Part shown: positions 63,599 through 64,000 of the stretch, piece by piece | Position numbering within the stretch: position 1 is the first letter of the stretch | How the letters are laid out: the number at the start of each line of letters is the position of its first letter | From: Pseudoroseicyclus tamaricis | Lineage (GTDB): Bacteria; Pseudomonadota; Alphaproteobacteria; Rhodobacterales; Rhodobacteraceae | Direction: 5' to 3' | DNA: 64,000 nucleotides | Assembly: GCF_012070395.1 (NCBI RefSeq) | Contig: NZ_JAAFYS010000004.1 | Location: 310,001 to 374,000, forward strand | Position numbers and translations under genes: made by a program | The notes under the pieces: generated by a model | Seen by the model: only the letters and a program-made list of their open reading frames with translations | Database searches by the model: none | Told to the model about the DNA's origin: nothing

Positions 63599-64000
63599 GG
63601 GGCGAGAGCTGCTGATCGCCACGCATAACGCCGGCAAGCTGGCGGAGATGCGGGCGCTGCTGGCGCCCTATGGCGTGGAGGTGACCTCCAACGCCGATCA
63701 CGCGCTGCCGGAGCCGGAGGAGACCGAGGAGAGCTTCGTCGGCAATGCGCGGATCAAGGCCCGTGCAGCCGTGGCGGCGACGGGGCTGCCCGCGCTGGCG
63801 GACGATTCGGGCATCGCCGTCGAGGCCCTCGGCGGGGCGCCCGGCGTGCACACGGCGGACTGGGCGGAGACGCCGAACGGGCGGGACTTCCCGATGGCGA
63901 TGCGGCGCACGTGGGCTGAGCTGGAGGAGATCGGCGCGCCGGAGCCGCGGCGCGCCGCCTTCTGCTGCACGCTGGTGCTGGCCTGGCCCGACGGGCACGA
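63585..64000 (+). CDS. rdgB: Non-canonical purine NTP pyrophosphatase, N-terminal part
   Basis: RdgB/HAM1 removes dITP and XTP. The first 138 codons are in the window. They include the signature [36 protein letters not shown] and [26 protein letters not shown]. The start is ATG 63585 inside rph (14-bp overlap), so the two are translationally coupled. The C-terminus lies beyond base 64000. Confidence 0.95.
   Translation, partial: MRRFEGRELLIATHNAGKLAEMRALLAPYGVEVTSNADHALPEPEETEESFVGNARIKARAAVAATGLPALADDSGIAVEALGGAPGVHTADWAETPNGRDFPMAMRRTWAELEEIGAPEPRRAAFCCTLVLAWPDGH

Overview
The window is very GC-rich, densely coding DNA from an alphaproteobacterium, most likely a member of the Rhodobacterales (Rhodobacteraceae). 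Pointers are a fused-free petA-petB-petC cytochrome bc1 operon, the GANTC methyltransferase CcrM next to rnhB, a tandem glycine riboswitch, the hrcA-grpE / rph-rdgB neighbourhood, a zinc-ribbon DinB, and small conserved proteins typical of that order. I do not assign a genus. It reads as ordinary chromosome: there is no integrase, transposase, phage gene, CRISPR array or rRNA operon.

Layout. 1-13.3 kb: cca/NUDIX/hslO, argG, a DUF1810-GNAT pair, the bc1 operon, a beta-barrel protein and a packed dapF-mtaB-paiB-GST operon. 13.4-20.2 kb: tRNA-Lys, a soluble chemoreceptor, a haloperoxidase-like hydrolase, a LacI regulator, tRNA-Arg, an L,D-transpeptidase and a membrane-anchored winged-helix protein. 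20.6-27.3 kb: rnhB, ccrM, glycine riboswitch-dadA, NUDIX, dinB, an N-formylglutamate amidohydrolase. 27.3-32.3 kb: tRNA-Val, rpmJ, a three-repeat secreted protein, and a caspase-fold protein that has lost both catalytic residues. 33-46.7 kb: WYL regulator/GST, transporter, exported nuclease-like protein, HU, the purine-salvage pair ade-amn, rmuC, mutL, and a catalytic/non-catalytic M16 protease pair. 47-64 kb: aroC, TPP riboswitch-thiBPQ, sulfotransferase-like and class IV aminotransferase genes, a cytochrome c, ribokinase, malic enzyme, mutS, grpE-hrcA, rph and the start of rdgB.

The most unusual content is non-coding. Every gap longer than 300 bp (six gaps) is filled by members of one interspersed family, seven copies in all, each about 230-250 bp. 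A copy starts with a REP-like unit (GTAG plus an AACCCACC-type hairpin), followed by two interleaved pairs of complementary arms (order B, s, B', s'). The B arms are conserved. The s arms differ from copy to copy but stay complementary within a copy, which is the signature of a selected pseudoknot-type fold. A second, shorter repeat family (a CATCTGGCCAAAAATA box plus a G/C hairpin) occurs three times, with one look-alike.

Functionally the window is mainly housekeeping: respiration (bc1, cytochrome c, malic enzyme), amino-acid synthesis (argG, dapF, aroC), purine salvage (amn to ade), thiamine uptake under TPP control, DNA maintenance (ccrM, mutS, mutL, dinB, rmuC, HU), RNA maturation (cca, mtaB, rnhB, rph) and protein quality control (hslO, grpE, hrcA).
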